Source: Planctomycetota bacterium
GTDB lineage: Bacteria > Planctomycetota > MHYJ01 > JACQXL01
DNA length: 14,290 nucleotides
Direction: 5' to 3'
Assembly (NCBI GenBank): GCA_016208805.1
Contig: JACQXL010000006.1
Span: 1 to 14,290 of the forward strand
Position 1 is the first letter of the stretch; each line of letters opens with the position of its first letter. Both the position numbers and the translations under genes were made by a program. Under the pieces are notes generated by a model. That model made no database searches, was not told the origin of the DNA, and was given only the letters and a program-made list of their open reading frames with translations. Below, piece after piece: positions 11,955-14,290 of this stretch.

Positions 11955-12662
11955 ATGAAGGATATTACAGTTATAATAGCGGCCGCAGGAGAAAGCAAGC
12001 GCCTCAAAGCCAAGGTGCATAAGCCCTACTTAACCATCAGCGGCAAACCGGTTCTGCTTCATAGCATCAGGACATTCAGCCGGATTCCGTCCGTTCAAGA
12101 GATTATTATTGCCGTCAACCCCAAAGACCGCAAACGAGCGCAAAGCCTGATTCATTCTATCAAGGTCGTGCCGGCCCGCCTGACCGGCCGTCAGTTCGGG
12201 CAGGTCCGGCTGGTTACCGGCGGGGCAACCAGGCAGGAATCAGTGGCCAACGGCTTAAAGGCGGTTTCGCCGAACAGCCATATTGTTCTTATTCACGATG
12301 CGGCCAGACCCTTTGTCACCAGGTCAGATGTAATAAGGTTAATCAAAGCGGTCCGCCGGACCGGCGCGGCGATTCTGGCCATCCCGGTAGTGGATACCAT
12401 TAAAAGGGTCAGCCAAACAGAAAGGCAACTGATTATTGAGGAAACCATCACGCCCAGAAAATCACTCTGGGCTGCCCAGACCCCACAGGGATTCAAGAAA
12501 GAGATACTCATTAAGGCATTGAGCCATCCCGACACAAAGTGTCGGGATGCTACGGATGACTCTTTTATGGTGGAGATGATGGGTTATCCGGTAACAGTTG
12601 TCAAGGGCTCGGAGAAGAATATCAAAATTACCGCGCCGGCCGACCTCAGCCGCAGATTTTAA
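11955..12662 (+). CDS. ispD: 2-C-methyl-D-erythritol 4-phosphate cytidylyltransferase
   Basis: IspD couples CTP to MEP in the third step of the MEP pathway to isopentenyl diphosphate. Motifs seen are IIAAAGESKRLKAKVHKPYL (with the nucleotide-binding glycine and basic residues), GGATRQESVANGL, LIHDAARPFV, WAAQTPQGF and the C-terminal ATDD...GSEKNIKITAPADL. I chose ATG at 11955 because GGTG (11945-11948) sits 6 bases before it and the family usually begins with few residues before the first beta-strand. In-frame GTG codons at 11943 and 11946 would add four residues from the repeat. From the ATG, residues 190-199 (SHPDTKCRDA) are encoded by a palindromic repeat between the substrate loop and ATDD. 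The protein otherwise looks complete. Confidence 0.93.
   Translation: MKDITVIIAAAGESKRLKAKVHKPYLTISGKPVLLHSIRTFSRIPSVQEIIIAVNPKDRKRAQSLIHSIKVVPARLTGRQFGQVRLVTGGATRQESVANGLKAVSPNSHIVLIHDAARPFVTRSDVIRLIKAVRRTGAAILAIPVVDTIKRVSQTERQLIIEETITPRKSLWAAQTPQGFKKEILIKALSHPDTKCRDATDDSFMVEMMGYPVTVVKGSEKNIKITAPADLSRRF
12525..12549. repeat. Perfect hairpin repeat inside ispD
   Basis: CATCCCGACAC and GTGTCGGGATG are perfect 11-bp inverted arms around AAA. With one bulged C the arms extend to AGC and GCT. It is read in frame without disturbing the downstream ATDD motif. This CATCCCGACAC palindrome is of the dispersed type, though there is no second copy in this window. Confidence 0.8.
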
Positions 12663-12685
12663 TTGAAATAATGTAGTTATTTACT

Positions 12686-12893
12686 GAACTCTTGCGAAAT
12701 GGGAAAAAGACCACCCGGAGAGTGTCATTCTGAGCCCGTAGGGCGAAGAATCTCGTCCCAAACCCTCATAGAACGCAGATTCTTCACGGAGTTTACCCTG
12801 AGCGTAAGTAGATTCTTCGCTTCGCTCAGAATGACAGTAAGCGAAGGGCTTCGCTCCGTTCAGAATGACAAAAGGGGCATTTCGCAAGAGTTC
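12686..12893. repeat. MITE-like element with nested inner palindrome
   Basis: Perfect 16-bp terminal inverted repeats, GAACTCTTGCGAAATG (12686-12701) and CATTTCGCAAGAGTTC (12878-12893), enclose an inner element bounded by TGTCATTCTGAG (12723-12734) and CTCAGAATGACA (12825-12836), plus a further CAGAATGACA at 12861-12870. The inner element is the same family as at 11792-11898. No gene is present; the open frames inside are a by-product of the palindromes. Confidence 0.85.
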
Positions 12894-12895
12894 GG

Positions 12896-13042
<147 letters not shown>

Positions 13043-13094
13043 ATTACAAAATAGTTAAAGGTTTATTATTTTATAACCGATATATTAATTAATA

Positions 13095-13200
13095 CCATCT
13101 GCTCAACCGAGAGATGGCATAGATAGAGAAATCAGGAATTGGTATTCCGTGAGCCCTCGGGATACCGGAAAATAGATTTTTCCCGCCCGTGCGGGCGGGA
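13095..13200 (+). promoter_or_regulatory. Possible structured 5' leader of the beta-barrel gene
   Basis: Three hairpins follow each other: CCATCT/AGATGG (13095-13117), GGTATTCC/GGGATACC (13141-13166, one G-T pair) and TCCCGCCC-GTGC-GGGCGGGA (13181-13200). The last ends 4 bases before the AAGGAG. An A+T-rich stretch (13043-13094) upstream could hold the promoter, but I cannot place boxes with confidence. I do not recognise a known riboswitch. The third hairpin may simply be another dispersed palindrome. Confidence 0.35.
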
Positions 13201-13215
13201 GAGAAAGGAGCAGGT

Positions 13216-14290
13216 ATGAAAAAGGTTGCTTTAATAGTGGGGCTTTTGGTGATAACGCTGGCGCTTAATCTTGAAGCCGGTGTATCAACCGAAAAGAATG
13301 CCTGGAATGCAAAAGACATCTCCATTTCAGGCGGGTTTGACAACACGATGCTCTACCGCGACCAGGGGTTGAACAGCGTTCTTGACGGAATGCAGACCCC
13401 GAATAAGCAGAAGAGCGATTTCATCTGGACGCCGCTGGTTACCCTCAATCTGGGCGCAGATGTGGGCGACAAGATTCTGGCCTTCGTCCAACTCCAGAAC
13501 AGGCGGCTGGATAATACCGCGCTCGGCACGGCCGCCAATGTGGATTTCCTGGGCGGCGACAACACCGAACTGGCCGTGGAACAGGCCTATATCAAGATTG
13601 AGAAACTCATCTCGGACGACCTGACTCTGACCTATGGCGCGCAGAACCTCAAGTTCACGCTCCGGAAAGATGAAGGCGGTTTCTTCCTGGATGTCCTCAA
13701 ATCCGAGAACTTAGCCGCACCGATTACCGAGGCGAACGGTTACCGGGGCTTCCCGTTGCCGAAAAACACCACCGAATTTGCCGGCTTTAAGTTTGATTAC
13801 GGCTCGCTGAGCAAGGCCAATTATGATGCGACGTTGTTCTGGGGCATTGCCAGCGAGACCGGCGTGGCGCATGCGGATGAAAAACTGATGGGTCTGGCCG
13901 CCCGCTATAAACTGCCCGGCGGCAAGGATGAACGCGATGTCCTGCACGGCAGTTACACGATAATCGCCCAGAATGCGGCCCGGCTGAACATCCATACCAT
14001 CGGACTGGGTGTTGAATATTTCAGTTCAATGCCGAACCTGGAACTCTACGGTGAATATTACACCCAGAGCGGCGACCTGGACGCCAATGTTGCACTGGAC
14101 GCCTCGGCCTATCGCATCGGCGCCAAGTATGACTTCAAACAGAAGATGGCGCCTTATGTGGACGTTTCCTACTGGTTCCTGAGCGGCGGCGGCGATGCCA
14201 CCACCAGTAACAACTTCTACTCATACGAGAATGTCCAGTCATCGCTGATTCTGGAAGATAATGTCTTCGGGCTTGATTTGGACAGTAACT
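13216..14290 (+). CDS. Outer-membrane beta-barrel (porin or alginate-export-like), partial
   Basis: The frame is open from ATG 13216 to the window end (358 codons read, no stop). AAGGAG (13205-13210) lies 5 bases before the ATG. Residues 1-21 are a Sec signal peptide (KK, hydrophobic core, then LEAG). The mature part alternates polar and hydrophobic residues in strands with aromatic girdles, for example ISISGGFDNTMLYRDQG, LNLGADVGDKILAFVQLQNRR, LTLTYGAQNLKFTLR and LELYGEYYTQSGDL. It has tight Gly/Asp/Asn turns. This is the pattern of a 16- or 18-stranded barrel. RLDNT, AYIKIEKL and YGAQNLKF recall the alginate-export family. The substrate is unknown, and the C-terminal strand is outside the window. 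Confidence 0.82.
   Translation, partial: MKKVALIVGLLVITLALNLEAGVSTEKNAWNAKDISISGGFDNTMLYRDQGLNSVLDGMQTPNKQKSDFIWTPLVTLNLGADVGDKILAFVQLQNRRLDNTALGTAANVDFLGGDNTELAVEQAYIKIEKLISDDLTLTYGAQNLKFTLRKDEGGFFLDVLKSENLAAPITEANGYRGFPLPKNTTEFAGFKFDYGSLSKANYDATLFWGIASETGVAHADEKLMGLAARYKLPGGKDERDVLHGSYTIIAQNAARLNIHTIGLGVEYFSSMPNLELYGEYYTQSGDLDANVALDASAYRIGAKYDFKQKMAPYVDVSYWFLSGGGDATTSNNFYSYENVQSSLILEDNVFGLDLDSN

Noticed and set aside
13095..13200. c-di-GMP (GEMM) riboswitch before the beta-barrel gene
   Set aside because: The conserved core sequences of that class are not visible, although hairpins are present.

Overview
The window looks like a chromosomal segment of an uncultured Gram-negative (diderm) bacterium. 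LPS heptose genes (hldE, gmhA), two lipoproteins with lipoboxes and a C-terminal outer-membrane beta-barrel gene indicate an outer membrane. A lineage in or near the Planctomycetota is my best guess, from the HEAT-repeat lipoprotein ending in the LTKQDFGKDIKAWEKW style and from the density of short intergenic repeats. This taxonomic call is an inference and is not certain. No rRNA, tRNA or CRISPR array was seen.

Layout. Positions 1-1593 hold the tail of an upstream gene and a 493-residue lipoprotein. Positions 1594-2141 lie between convergent genes and hold a degenerate 22-bp tandem array and a G-run cluster. Positions 2142-6183, all on the minus strand, are read in the order: periplasmic Amidase_3 cell-wall hydrolase, HEAT-repeat lipoprotein, beta-class DNA methyltransferase, PD-(D/E)XK-like restriction enzyme, DUF366-like protein. 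HEAT, methyltransferase and restriction enzyme are tightly packed (6-bp gap, then a 4-bp ATGA overlap) and form one transcription unit. Positions 6373-12662, all on the plus strand, carry a deoxyhypusine-synthase-like protein overlapping hldE, then gmhA, plsY, a small IS630-type HTH protein coupled to gpsA, and ispD. This is an envelope precursor block: heptose for LPS core, phosphatidic acid from glycerol-3-phosphate, and isoprenoid precursor. Positions 12663-13215 are packed with nested palindromic elements and a structured leader, followed by a beta-barrel gene that runs off the end.

The most unusual feature is how far short repeats have entered genes. Members of at least five repeat families occupy most intergenic gaps, and the same families are also read in frame inside genes. 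They supply a loop in the DUF366-like protein, the hydrophobic core of the HEAT lipoprotein signal peptide, the C-terminal tail of HldE, two segments of GpsA and a segment of IspD. This resembles the Rickettsia palindromic elements found in coding genes, but with several unrelated families in one 14-kb segment. A second notable feature is a pair of 22-bp tandem arrays, about 8.6 kb apart, that share a core. One is nearly perfect and lies just upstream of the lone HTH gene, which suggests (but does not prove) a protein-array relationship.
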